DNA from: an uncultured Eubacteriales bacterium
Lineage (GTDB): Bacteria; Bacillota; Clostridia; Oscillospirales; Oscillospiraceae
Length of the DNA stretch: 15,124 nt
NCBI GenBank assembly: GCA_900555735.1
Contig: USMI01000031.1
Span: 1 to 15,124, forward strand
Direction of reading: 5' to 3'
The position numbers were made by a program, and so were the translations under genes. Of this stretch, positions 6,821 to 13,524 are shown in pieces. Below the pieces are notes generated by a model, which was not told the DNA's origin, did no database searches, and worked only from the letters and a program-made list of their open reading frames with translations. Position 1 is the first letter of the stretch, and each line of letters starts with the position of its first letter.

Positions 6821-7531
6821 ATGAAAATAATGGTCATCAACCCCAACTCCTCCCTTGAGATGACGAATCATATCCGGCGGGTGTTGGAGCAGATCAAAAA
6901 CGAGGACACGGAGCTGTATGTGACCTGCCCGGAGGGCGGCCCATTGGCCATTGAAAATGCGTATGACGAGGCCATGTGCCAGCCCGGTGTGTTGGCGCTG
7001 GTGGCCCGTGCCAACCGCGAAAAGTATGACGCGGTGCTGTTGGCCTGCTTCAGCGACCCCGGTCTGGAGGCGGCCCGTGTGATCTCCGATATTCCGGTCC
7101 TCGGCATCGGCGAGATCAGCATGCATGTGGCGGCCATGATGGGCGAGCGGTTTACCGTGCTGACCATGACCAGCAAACGGGTGGCGGCCAAGGAGGCGGA
7201 GGTCTGGCATTTCAAGCTGCGGGATTCCGCAGCGCCGGTGCGTCCGCTGGGTATGTCTGTGGCGGAGATCGAAGCGGATGAGCAGCGCGCCCGCCGCCAG
7301 ATCCTGCGGGTAGCCGAGGAGGCCGCCCGTGAGGACGGCGCGGAGGTGATCGTGCTGGGCTGCGCCGGAATGGCCGGCTATGCCGAGGGCATCCGGGAAA
7401 AGCTGGGCCTTGAGGTGATCGATCCCACCTCCGTGGCGCTGAAGGTGACAGAGGCGCTGGTGAAGGCGGGCGTCCGGCACTCCAAGGCGGGGCTGTATGC
7501 CCGGCCGCAGAATACCGGCTGCACCGTATGA
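6821..7531 (+). CDS. Hydantoin racemase / Asp-Glu racemase superfamily protein
   Basis: A 236-residue member of the Asp/Glu/hydantoin racemase superfamily. The start MKIMVINPNSS is the classic opening of hydantoin racemases (HyuE). The two catalytic cysteines are both present: Cys76 in LLACFSDPGL and Cys181 in VLGCAGMAGY, at the same numbers as in the Sinorhizobium meliloti hydantoin racemase. These enzymes invert C5 of 5-substituted hydantoins by a two-base mechanism without a cofactor. The gene is the last of the operon, 5 bases after iorB, with only a weak ribosome binding site, so it is probably translated by coupling. A hydantoin racemase after iorAB is unexpected unless the operon deals with ureides; the ring-opening amidohydrolase at 10801 gives it a partner. 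Other activities of the family (allantoin racemase, maleate isomerase-like, aspartate racemase) cannot be excluded. Confidence 0.8.
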   Translation: MKIMVINPNSSLEMTNHIRRVLEQIKNEDTELYVTCPEGGPLAIENAYDEAMCQPGVLALVARANREKYDAVLLACFSDPGLEAARVISDIPVLGIGEISMHVAAMMGERFTVLTMTSKRVAAKEAEVWHFKLRDSAAPVRPLGMSVAEIEADEQRARRQILRVAEEAAREDGAEVIVLGCAGMAGYAEGIREKLGLEVIDPTSVALKVTEALVKAGVRHSKAGLYARPQNTGCTV

Positions 7532-7539
7532 GCGACTGT

Positions 7540-7574
7540 AAAAAAGGCTTGAGGAAAAACCTCAAGCCTTTTTT
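7540..7574 (+). terminator. Terminator closing the aminotransferase-iorAB-racemase operon
   Basis: A 15-bp perfect stem (7540-7554 with 7560-7574) with an AAAAA loop ends in six T. It lies 9 bases after the racemase stop. The A run on the other side would also allow it to work on the minus strand. Confidence 0.94.
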
Positions 7575-7578
7575 CTAA

Positions 7579-7590
7579 ATTACCGATAAG
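7579..7590. promoter_or_regulatory. Candidate regulon operator, copy 3 (upstream of GntR gene)
   Basis: ATTACCGATAAG matches ATTATCGATAAT at 10 of 12 positions. It lies between the operon terminator and the GntR promoter, ending 15 bases before the -35 box. A site here would allow the regulator to control its own gene. Confidence 0.5.
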
Positions 7591-7605
7591 AAAATGGCTA
7601 AGTGC

Positions 7606-7635
7606 TTGACAAACGGCCATAAACAGATGTACTAT
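7606..7635 (+). promoter_or_regulatory. Sigma-A promoter of the GntR gene
   Basis: TTGACA (7606-7611, perfect), an 18-base spacer, then TACTAT (7630-7635). The predicted start near 7642 leaves a purine-rich leader of about 85 bases before the gene. Confidence 0.75.
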
Positions 7636-7726
7636 AAAAACAATAATATACGAAAAAACAGCAACACTTGCAAAAGAAGAGAAAAGGGTCTGCGGGTGGC
7701 GGCTGAAAGAAGGGATGGGAAAAATA

Positions 7727-8416
7727 ATGGCGCAGTTAGAGAACTTAAAGGATACGCCGCTGATTCGAGACCGTGTGTATGATGCCTTGCGCAAGGAGAT
7801 CCTGATGGGTGGCTTTGCACCGGGAGAGACGCTGAATATTCTCAGCATTTCAAAGCAGATGGGCATTAGCTGTGCGCCGATCAGAGAGGCGCTGAACATG
7901 CTCAACAAGGACGGACTGGTGGAGCTGATGCCCTACAAAAAGGCCGTCGTGGCGGACGGCACGCAGGAGGATTACGACGTTGCCTTTGACCTGCGCCTGA
8001 TGCTGGAGCCCTACGCCATCCGCCATTCGGTGGGTGCCATCAGTGACGAGGAGATCGCTCAGATGCGTTTGCGGCTGCAAAGTACCTATGACAATGCCGG
8101 CAGCGTGGCGGAGTTTTATGACTGCGATAACGATTTCCACCATCTGCTCTACCGGCATGTGGATTCCAAGCTTTTGATCTCCACGCTGGATACGGTGCGC
8201 ACCTATACCATGCGCTATTACACCCGCCGCTTTGACATGATCGTTGCGGCCAAGCGGAAGCTCTATCAGGATGATTCCTATGACCAGCAGAAGACGATTC
8301 GCGACGAGACCAAGGAGCATATGGAGATCTTGGACGCGGTGGCGGCGCGGGACGGCGCAAAGGCGGCCCAGCTGTTGAGCAATCATATCAGCCTTACCTC
8401 CAACGCATTTGAATAA
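7727..8416 (+). CDS. GntR-family transcriptional regulator, FCD (FadR) subgroup
   Basis: A 229-residue regulator with an N-terminal winged helix (about 12-75: LIRDRVYDALRKEILMG, then LNILSISKQMGISCAPIREAL) and a C-terminal FCD ligand domain (about 83-220). The FCD domain keeps the usual metal/ligand residues: Asp134 and His138 in DNDFH, His198 in EHMEIL, His220 in SNHI, plus DLRLMLEPYA. FCD proteins generally sense small carboxylic acids. I prefer ATG 7727, which GGGA precedes by 6 bases; an in-frame ATG at 7715 adds four residues, but GAAGGG abuts it. The gene stands alone between a terminator on each side, next to the two metabolic operons, and has its own strong promoter. It is the best candidate to bind the ATTATCGATAAT sites (inference). 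The ligand is unknown; a ureide, aspartate or orotate would fit. Confidence 0.9.
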   Translation: MAQLENLKDTPLIRDRVYDALRKEILMGGFAPGETLNILSISKQMGISCAPIREALNMLNKDGLVELMPYKKAVVADGTQEDYDVAFDLRLMLEPYAIRHSVGAISDEEIAQMRLRLQSTYDNAGSVAEFYDCDNDFHHLLYRHVDSKLLISTLDTVRTYTMRYYTRRFDMIVAAKRKLYQDDSYDQQKTIRDETKEHMEILDAVAARDGAKAAQLLSNHISLTSNAFE

Positions 8417-8429
8417 TTTTGGCATGCTG

Positions 8430-8466
8430 CACCGCCGCGAAGCATTTCGCGGCGGTGTTCTTTTTT
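8430..8466 (+). terminator. Terminator after the GntR gene
   Basis: A 12-bp perfect stem (8430-8441 with 8446-8457, CACCGCCGCGAA) with a GCAT loop, followed by TTC and six T. It lies 13 bases after the regulator stop. Confidence 0.93.
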
Positions 8467-8545
8467 GAGACAGCACAGCTTACTATATAAAAAATACAAT
8501 AACAAACACGGAACCGACATCGTGATTTTTGATAGGGAAAACGGT

Positions 8546-8588
8546 AAAAAAATACCGGCACCCACCTATTGGCGGGTGCCGGTATTTT
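8546..8588 (-). terminator. Terminator of the carbamate kinase-ATCase operon (bidirectional)
   Basis: A 15-bp perfect stem (8549-8563 with 8574-8588, core ACCGGCACCC) around a 10-base loop. On the minus strand it ends in seven U (complement of 8546-8552), 73 bases beyond the ATCase stop; on the plus strand it ends in four T. A small hairpin, GGACTG-GTA-CAGTCC (8589-8603), lies just before it in the minus-strand transcript. The rest of 8467-8661 is A/T-rich sequence with nothing else I can recognise. Confidence 0.85.
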
Positions 8589-8661
8589 GGACTGGTACAG
8601 TCCGGTGTATAAGGGAAGAAGAGGAAACAGAGAAATAGCAGATTTCGGTGAAACAGTGGAT

Positions 8662-9600
8662 TTAGATACGGCCCGTGATCAGACCCAGCAGTGCCATGCG
8701 CAGATACATGCCGTTGTGAGCCTGACGGAAGTAGGCGGCACCGGGATAGGAGTCGACCTCCACGGCGATCTCGTCTACACGGGGCAGCGGATGCATGATA
8801 ACGATGTCCTTCTTGGCGCACTTCAGCAGCTCGTTGTCCAGAATGTAGCTGCCCTTGACGCGCTCATAGGACTCCTGATCGGGGAAGCGCTCCCGCTGCA
8901 CACGGGTAACGTACACGAAGTCGGACTGGGCCAGAGCGGCCTTTACGTCGCTGGTCTCCACGATATCGGCGCCCTTGGCACGAAGATCGGCGGTGATCTC
9001 AGCGGGCATCTTCAGCTCGTCGGGGGTAGCGAAGAACATCTTGTTGCCGAACTGCTGCATGAAATAGCCCAGACTGTGAACGGTACGGCCATACTTCAGG
9101 TCGCCGAGGAAGGTGATGGTCTGGCCGCCCAGATGACCGGCCTCCTTGCGCATGGTGTAGATGTCCAGCAGCGCCTGCGTGGGGTGCTGGCGGGAGCCGT
9201 CGCCGCCGTTGATAAGGGGATGTACGGCCAGATCAGCGGCCTCCTGTGCGGCGCCGGCGATGGGGGTACGCATCACGATAGCGTCCACATAACCGTCAAC
9301 GGTCTTGATGGTGTCCTGCCAAGTCTCGCCCTTGGCCTGAGAGGAAGCGCTGGCGCTGCCCAAATCGATGCAGCTGGCGCCCACGCGGTTGATGGCGGCC
9401 TGAAAGCTCAGGCGGGTGCGGGTGCTGGGCTCAAAGAACAGCGTGGCAACGGTCATGCCGGCCAGATCCTTAATGACCTCGCCGCTCTTGACGCGCTTTT
9501 CGTAGATCATCGCGGTGTCCATGATATGGCACAGCTCCTGATTGGTAAAGTCGTAGGCGTTGATAATGTCGCGGCCTGCAAAGTGAACATTGGGTTCCAT
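8662..9600 (-). CDS. pyrB: Aspartate carbamoyltransferase, catalytic chain
   Basis: A 312-residue ATCase, the normal length of the catalytic chain. It joins carbamoyl phosphate and L-aspartate to N-carbamoyl-L-aspartate; the reaction can be drawn backwards when carbamoyl phosphate is removed. The carbamoyl-phosphate residues are all there: STRTR (59-63), Arg111 in IVMRTP, His139 and Gln142 in HPTQ. So are the aspartate residues: Lys90 in AKGET, Arg172 in KYGRTVHSL, Arg233 and Gln235 in TRVQRERF, and the closing loop HPLPR (270-274). Ornithine transcarbamylase and YgeW signatures are absent. AGGAGG lies 9 bases before the ATG. The gene follows carbamate kinase by 59 bases in one operon, with no pyrI, carAB or orotate genes nearby. 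That company suggests a catabolic role (phosphorolysis of carbamoyl-aspartate), although a biosynthetic role is still possible. Confidence 0.93.
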   Translation of the reverse strand: MEPNVHFAGRDIINAYDFTNQELCHIMDTAMIYEKRVKSGEVIKDLAGMTVATLFFEPSTRTRLSFQAAINRVGASCIDLGSASASSQAKGETWQDTIKTVDGYVDAIVMRTPIAGAAQEAADLAVHPLINGGDGSRQHPTQALLDIYTMRKEAGHLGGQTITFLGDLKYGRTVHSLGYFMQQFGNKMFFATPDELKMPAEITADLRAKGADIVETSDVKAALAQSDFVYVTRVQRERFPDQESYERVKGSYILDNELLKCAKKDIVIMHPLPRVDEIAVEVDSYPGAAYFRQAHNGMYLRMALLGLITGRI

Positions 9601-9659
9601 AAATTTTCCTCCTGATAAAGATTTGTTGGATCAAGAAACAAACGGTGTAATAGCGGCGC

Positions 9660-10589
9660 TTATGCCAGCACAGTACCGGCCTTGCCTGCCAGTGCCTCCT
9701 TGGCCTTTTCCAGAGAGGTAATCAGGGACTTGCGGCCCGGCTTGCTCTCCACAAACTTCACAGCGGCCTCCACCTTGGGCAGCATAGAACCCTTGGCGAA
9801 CTGGCCCTCTGCGATATATGCCTTGGCCTCGGCCACGGACAGCTTGTCCAGTCCCTTCTGATCCGGCTTGTTGAAGTTGATGGCCACCTGATCCACTGCG
9901 GTCAGGATCACCAGCATATCGGCATCCAGCAGCTCAGCCAGCAGCTCGCTGCCGAAATCCTTGTCGATCACGGCGGGCGTACCGGAGACCTTGCCGTCCT
10001 TGCGGATAACAGGCACACCGCCGCCGCCCACGGCAATCACCACATGTCCGGCCTCCACCAGCGCCTTGATCGAAGCCTTTTCCACGATGTCAAAGGGCTT
10101 GGGAGAGGGCACGACCTGCCGGTAGCCGCGGCCGGCGTCCTCTACCATGGTATAGCCTTTTTCAGCAGCGATGCGCTCGGCGGTCTCCTTATCATAAAAA
10201 GCGCCCACGGGCTTGGTAGGATTCTGGAAAGCGGGGTCGTCGGCGGAGACGACGGTCTGGGTCACGATGGTGGCCACGGGCTTATCCATGCCGCGGCTGG
10301 CCAACTCGTTGCCGATCGCCTGCTGCAGGTGATACCCGATATAGCCCTCGGACATGGCGCCGCACTCCGGGAAGGGCATGTCGGCCTTGATAGCGCCGGC
10401 CTCTGCCGCGGTGCTCAGGCCCAGATTGATCATACCCACCTGCGGGCCGTTGCCGTGCGCCACGACCACCTCGTTGCCTGCGGCGATCAGATCCACAATA
10501 GACTTGGCGGTCTCGGTAACCAGATGCAGCTGCTCGGCTGCGGTGTTGCCCAGCGCGTTGCCGCCCAATGCGATAACAAGCTTTTCCAT
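9660..10589 (-). CDS. arcC: Carbamate kinase
   Basis: A 309-residue amino acid kinase family protein, typical length for carbamate kinase. It makes ATP and carbamate (then CO2 and ammonia) from carbamoyl phosphate and ADP, the energy step of arginine, agmatine, allantoin and citrulline fermentation. Marks: ALGGNAL (7-13), AHGNGPQVG (44-52), PTKPVGAFY (124-132), VGGGGVPV (187-194), AVIDKDF (206-212) and FAKGSMLPKVEA near residues 264-275. AAGGAGA stands 11 bases before the ATG. It is the first gene of the minus-strand operon and is followed by ATCase, not by ornithine carbamoyltransferase or arginine deiminase. This points to N-carbamoyl-aspartate as the carbamoyl source (inference). The symbol follows the family; this is not an arginine deiminase operon. 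Confidence 0.94.
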   Translation of the reverse strand: MEKLVIALGGNALGNTAAEQLHLVTETAKSIVDLIAAGNEVVVAHGNGPQVGMINLGLSTAAEAGAIKADMPFPECGAMSEGYIGYHLQQAIGNELASRGMDKPVATIVTQTVVSADDPAFQNPTKPVGAFYDKETAERIAAEKGYTMVEDAGRGYRQVVPSPKPFDIVEKASIKALVEAGHVVIAVGGGGVPVIRKDGKVSGTPAVIDKDFGSELLAELLDADMLVILTAVDQVAINFNKPDQKGLDKLSVAEAKAYIAEGQFAKGSMLPKVEAAVKFVESKPGRKSLITSLEKAKEALAGKAGTVLA

Positions 10590-10648
10590 AATTGTAATTC
10601 TCCTTCTTTTGTAAGGCCCTCTGCCAAGCAGCGCCTCTTAACGCACTC

Positions 10649-10677
10649 ATTATCCCACGAGACAAGTCGATTTGCAA
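10649..10677 (-). promoter_or_regulatory. Promoter of the carbamate kinase-ATCase operon
   Basis: On the minus strand: -35 TTGCAA (10677-10672), a 17-base spacer, and -10 GATAAT (10654-10649) preceded by TGG as an extended -10. The predicted start is near 10642, giving a leader of about 50 bases. Operator copy 4 begins at the outer edge of the -35 box. Confidence 0.7.
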
Positions 10678-10688
10678 TTATCGATTCT
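10677..10688. promoter_or_regulatory. Candidate regulon operator, copy 4 (carbamate kinase side)
   Basis: ATTATCGATTCT matches ATTATCGATAAT at 10 of 12 positions, with a perfect left half. Its centre is about 40 bases upstream of the predicted carbamate kinase transcription start, directly next to the -35 box. This is an activator-like position. Confidence 0.5.
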
Positions 10689-10703
10689 TGATAGTTGCAA
10701 TAA

Positions 10704-10715
10704 ATTATCCATAAT
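10704..10715. promoter_or_regulatory. Candidate regulon operator, copy 5 (amidohydrolase side)
   Basis: ATTATCCATAAT matches the consensus at 11 of 12 positions. Its centre is about 40 bases upstream of the predicted start of the amidohydrolase operon, the same distance as copy 4 from its own promoter. The two copies are 27 bp apart, centre to centre. Confidence 0.55.
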
Positions 10716-10734
10716 AGATACCCGTAAAGAAAGG

Positions 10735-10743
10735 TGTTATACT
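10735..10743 (+). promoter_or_regulatory. Extended -10 promoter of the amidohydrolase operon
   Basis: TGTTATACT contains a TATACT -10 box (10738-10743) with the TG extension. The region 17 bases upstream (10715-10720) has no good -35 box, so transcription may depend on an activator at copy 5. The predicted start is near 10750, about 50 bases before the gene. Confidence 0.6.
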
Positions 10744-10800
10744 GCTAAATACACAAAAATAGCAAAATTGCGGCAAAATATCGGAAAGGGGTCATCTGCT

Positions 10801-12198
10801 ATGTGGGATCACATTATTAAAAATGGTGCCGTTGTCACCGGCACCGACACGCAAAAGGCAAACATCTATATCAAGGACGGCAAAATTGCCGCCATCACGG
10901 CGGAGGATCTGCCGGGCGAGGCCAAAGAGGTCACAGATGCGGCGGGACGCTATGTGCTGCCGGGCTTTATCGACACCCATGTACACTCCCGCGACGGCCG
11001 CAACGGCGCCCATTATAAGGAGGATTTCTACCATTCCTCCATGGCCGGCGCCTGCGGCGGCATCACCACCATCTATGAAATGCCCAACTGCAATCCGGCT
11101 GTCTACAACGAGGCCATGATGAAGGACCTGATCGAGGTCATCACCCCCAAGGCCTTTGTGGACTTCGGTGTTTGGGGGTTGTGCTTGGGGCCGCTGAACA
11201 ATCACGAGCTGGCGGCGCTGGACAAGGCCGGCGTGGTGGGCTTCAAGTTCTTCTGGGGCTATGCCATCGACTCCAAGACGTATCAGCTGATCTACAACTA
11301 TAAAGAGGGGATGGAAAACGTCATCCCACCGCTGGACGTGGGTGAGGTCTATAAGATCTTCCGCGAGGTGGCCAAGACCGGCAAGATGGTGGCCATCCAC
11401 GCCGAGGACTTCGACCTGATCAAGACGCTGACGGCAGAGGTCAAGGCCAGCGGCGAGACCGACTACGCCGCCATGCTGCGCAGCCGTCCGGTCCTCAGTG
11501 AGACGCTGGTTATTCAGACCGCCATTCAGCTGGCGGAGGAGCTGGGCGTTCATCTGCATATCCTGCATCTGGCCTGCGGCGCCGGTGTGGACCTGATCCG
11601 CGAGGCACAGAAGAAGGGCATCCATGTTACCGGCGAGACCTGCCCCCATTATCTGGCGCTGACGGATCAGGACGCTTCTCAGCTGGGCGCCATGATAAAG
11701 GGTTATCCGCCCGTCCGCACCCAGTACGATCAGGACAAGCTGTGGGAGGGCCTGCGTGACGGCACGCTGTCCTTCGTCTGCTCCGACCACGCGCCTCACT
11801 CCGTAGAGGAGAAGCAGCAGAGCCTGTGGGAGGCGCCTGCCGGAATGGCCACCTGCGAGACCATGTCCATGGTCCTGCTGGATGCCGTCAACAAGGGCAA
11901 GATCACCATCAACGATGTGGCTCGCCTCCTGTCGGAGAACCCCGCCAAGGAGTATGGCACCTATCCCATGAAGGGCTCCCTGCAGGTGGGCACCGACGCC
12001 GACGTGGCCGTGGTGGATCTGACGCCCAGCTATGTGTTCCATCAGGAGAGCATGCACTCCCGTACCAAGCTGTCCCCCTATGATGGCCGTACCTTCCAAG
12101 GCAAGGTGGTCAAGACCATTCTGCGGGGCCGCACCATTGCGGAGAACGGTGAGATCGTGGGTCAGCCCGGCGGCCATTTCATCAGACCGCTGCACTGA
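10801..12198 (+). CDS. Cyclic amidohydrolase (dihydroorotase/allantoinase/hydantoinase family)
   Basis: A 465-residue metal-dependent amidohydrolase that opens cyclic ureides. All binuclear-centre residues are seen: His60 and His62 in DTHVHSRDG, the lysine expected to be carboxylated, Lys149 in VGFKFFWG, His200 in VAIHAED, His256 in LHILHLACG and Asp329 in CSDHAPH. Arg64 (HxHxR) and Asn96 (EMPN) correspond to the carboxylate-binding pair of dihydroorotases, and ETCPHYL (279-285) and PPVR (303-306) also favour the dihydroorotase/allantoinase branch over D-hydantoinases, which have HTHLD. The chain is longer than type I dihydroorotases (about 430) and close to allantoinases (about 450). AAAGGGG stands 9 bases before ATG 10801; the frame is open further upstream, but no start there has a binding site. 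Its neighbours (ATCase, carbamate kinase, aspartate aminotransferase) suggest a product of N-carbamoyl-aspartate. The substrate might be dihydroorotate or 5-carboxymethylhydantoin; allantoin is less likely, as no allantoate gene is present. Confidence 0.85.
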   Translation: MWDHIIKNGAVVTGTDTQKANIYIKDGKIAAITAEDLPGEAKEVTDAAGRYVLPGFIDTHVHSRDGRNGAHYKEDFYHSSMAGACGGITTIYEMPNCNPAVYNEAMMKDLIEVITPKAFVDFGVWGLCLGPLNNHELAALDKAGVVGFKFFWGYAIDSKTYQLIYNYKEGMENVIPPLDVGEVYKIFREVAKTGKMVAIHAEDFDLIKTLTAEVKASGETDYAAMLRSRPVLSETLVIQTAIQLAEELGVHLHILHLACGAGVDLIREAQKKGIHVTGETCPHYLALTDQDASQLGAMIKGYPPVRTQYDQDKLWEGLRDGTLSFVCSDHAPHSVEEKQQSLWEAPAGMATCETMSMVLLDAVNKGKITINDVARLLSENPAKEYGTYPMKGSLQVGTDADVAVVDLTPSYVFHQESMHSRTKLSPYDGRTFQGKVVKTILRGRTIAENGEIVGQPGGHFIRPLH

Positions 12199-12246
12199 GC
12201 GCCGGACGCTTCCGGCCGTATTGAGAATAGAAAGGGAAAGAATATC

Positions 12247-13524
12247 ATGAAAGCATATACAGAAATGTCCCGGCAGGAGCTGCTGCGGGAAAAGGAGACA
12301 GTGGAGCAGGCATATGCGGCGCTGAAGGCGCAGGGGCTCCAGCTGAACATCGCCCGCGGCAAGCCCGGCAAGGAGCAGCTGGACATGGTGTCGGATATTT
12401 TTGACGTGCTGCCCGGCAGCGCCAGCTTCGAGCATGACGGTGTTGACGTGCGCAACTACGGCACGCTGGACGGTTTACCCTCCGTGAAGAAGCTGTTTGC
12501 CGACATTCTGGGCACGCAGCCCGAAAACGTGTTTGTCGGCGGCAATGCCAGCCTGCAGCTGATGTACGACACCATTGCTAAGGCCTATACCCACGGCCTG
12601 CTGCACAGCGAGAAGCCGTGGAGCAAGCTGGACGAAGTGAAGTGGCTGTGCCCCGCACCCGGCTATGACCGGCACTTCAAGGTCTCCGAGTCCTTCGGCA
12701 TGACCATGATCACCGTCCCCATGCTGCCCACCGGCCCTGATATGGACGTGGTGGAGGAGCTGGTCAAGGACCCGGCGGTCAAGGGCATGTGGTGCGTTCC
12801 CAAGTATTCCAACCCCGACGGCATCATTTACAGTGATGAGACCGTCCGCCGCATCGCCGCCATGGAAACGGCCGCACCCGATTTTCTGCTGATGTGGGAT
12901 AACGCTTACTGTGTCCACGAGTTTGACGGCGACTTTGTCACCTTCCCGGATATGCTGAGCGTGTGCGCCGCTGCCGGTCATCCGGACCGTGTGTTTGAGT
13001 TCGCCTCTACCTCCAAGATCACCCTGCCGGGCGCAGGCGTGGCGGTAATGGCTGCCAGCACGGAGAATCTGGACTATATGCGCAAGCTGCTGACGGTGCA
13101 GACCATCGGCTATGACAAGACCAACCAGCTGCGGCATCTGCTGTATCTGAAGGACAGGGCGCATACGCTGGCGCTGATGAAGCGCCATGCGGCCATTCTT
13201 GGCCCGAAATTCAAGGCCGTGCTGGAGACGCTGGACCGGGAGATCGCGCCCTTGAACATTGCTGTCTGGCAGAAGCCCAAGGGCGGCTATTTCGTCAGCG
13301 TCAACGCCATGCCGGGCACGGCGAAGCGCACGCTGGCGCTGTGCCGCGAGGCGGGCGTCGTCATGACGGGCGCTGGCGCCACCTATCCCTACGGCGTTGA
13401 CCCCAACGACAGCAATATGCGCATCGCGCCCAGTCTGCCGCTGCCGGAGGTGCTGCGTCAGGCCATGGATGTTTACTGCGTGTGCCTACGGCTGGCCGCG
13501 TTGGAAAAGCTTCTGCAAAAATGA
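12247..13524 (+). CDS. Aspartate aminotransferase, type Ic (MocR-like fold, PF12897 family)
   Basis: A 425-residue PLP enzyme of the subgroup typified by Corynebacterium glutamicum AspT. It interconverts aspartate and oxaloacetate with 2-oxoglutarate/glutamate. Visible are NIARGKPGKEQLD (34-46, the family opening), RNYGTLDGLPS (69-79), GGNASLQLMYD (98-108), NPDG (189-192), WDNAY with Asp218 and Tyr221, the Schiff-base lysine Lys257 in STSKITLPGAG, and Arg392 in NMRIAPSLP. The start at 12247 follows AAAGGGAAAG by 7 bases and lies 48 bases after the amidohydrolase stop. The family is narrowly aspartate-specific as far as known, which supports the view that aspartate is the end product of the ureide steps. 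The stop overlaps the next start by four bases. Confidence 0.88.
   Translation: MKAYTEMSRQELLREKETVEQAYAALKAQGLQLNIARGKPGKEQLDMVSDIFDVLPGSASFEHDGVDVRNYGTLDGLPSVKKLFADILGTQPENVFVGGNASLQLMYDTIAKAYTHGLLHSEKPWSKLDEVKWLCPAPGYDRHFKVSESFGMTMITVPMLPTGPDMDVVEELVKDPAVKGMWCVPKYSNPDGIIYSDETVRRIAAMETAAPDFLLMWDNAYCVHEFDGDFVTFPDMLSVCAAAGHPDRVFEFASTSKITLPGAGVAVMAASTENLDYMRKLLTVQTIGYDKTNQLRHLLYLKDRAHTLALMKRHAAILGPKFKAVLETLDREIAPLNIAVWQKPKGGYFVSVNAMPGTAKRTLALCREAGVVMTGAGATYPYGVDPNDSNMRIAPSLPLPEVLRQAMDVYCVCLRLAALEKLLQK

Noticed and set aside
8662..9600. Ornithine or oxamate carbamoyltransferase
   Set aside because: HPLPR and TRVQRERF with the aspartate-binding arginines are ATCase-specific; the ornithine motif HCLP is absent.
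8569..9615. A 348-codon open frame on the plus strand opposite the ATCase gene
   Set aside because: It is a shadow of pyrB and begins inside the terminator stem; the opposite strand encodes a complete ATCase.
10672..10800. An upstream extension of the amidohydrolase frame to an ATG in the intergenic region
   Set aside because: The extension would cover the divergent promoters and operators and has no binding site; ATG 10801 has AAAGGGG and gives the normal family N-terminus.
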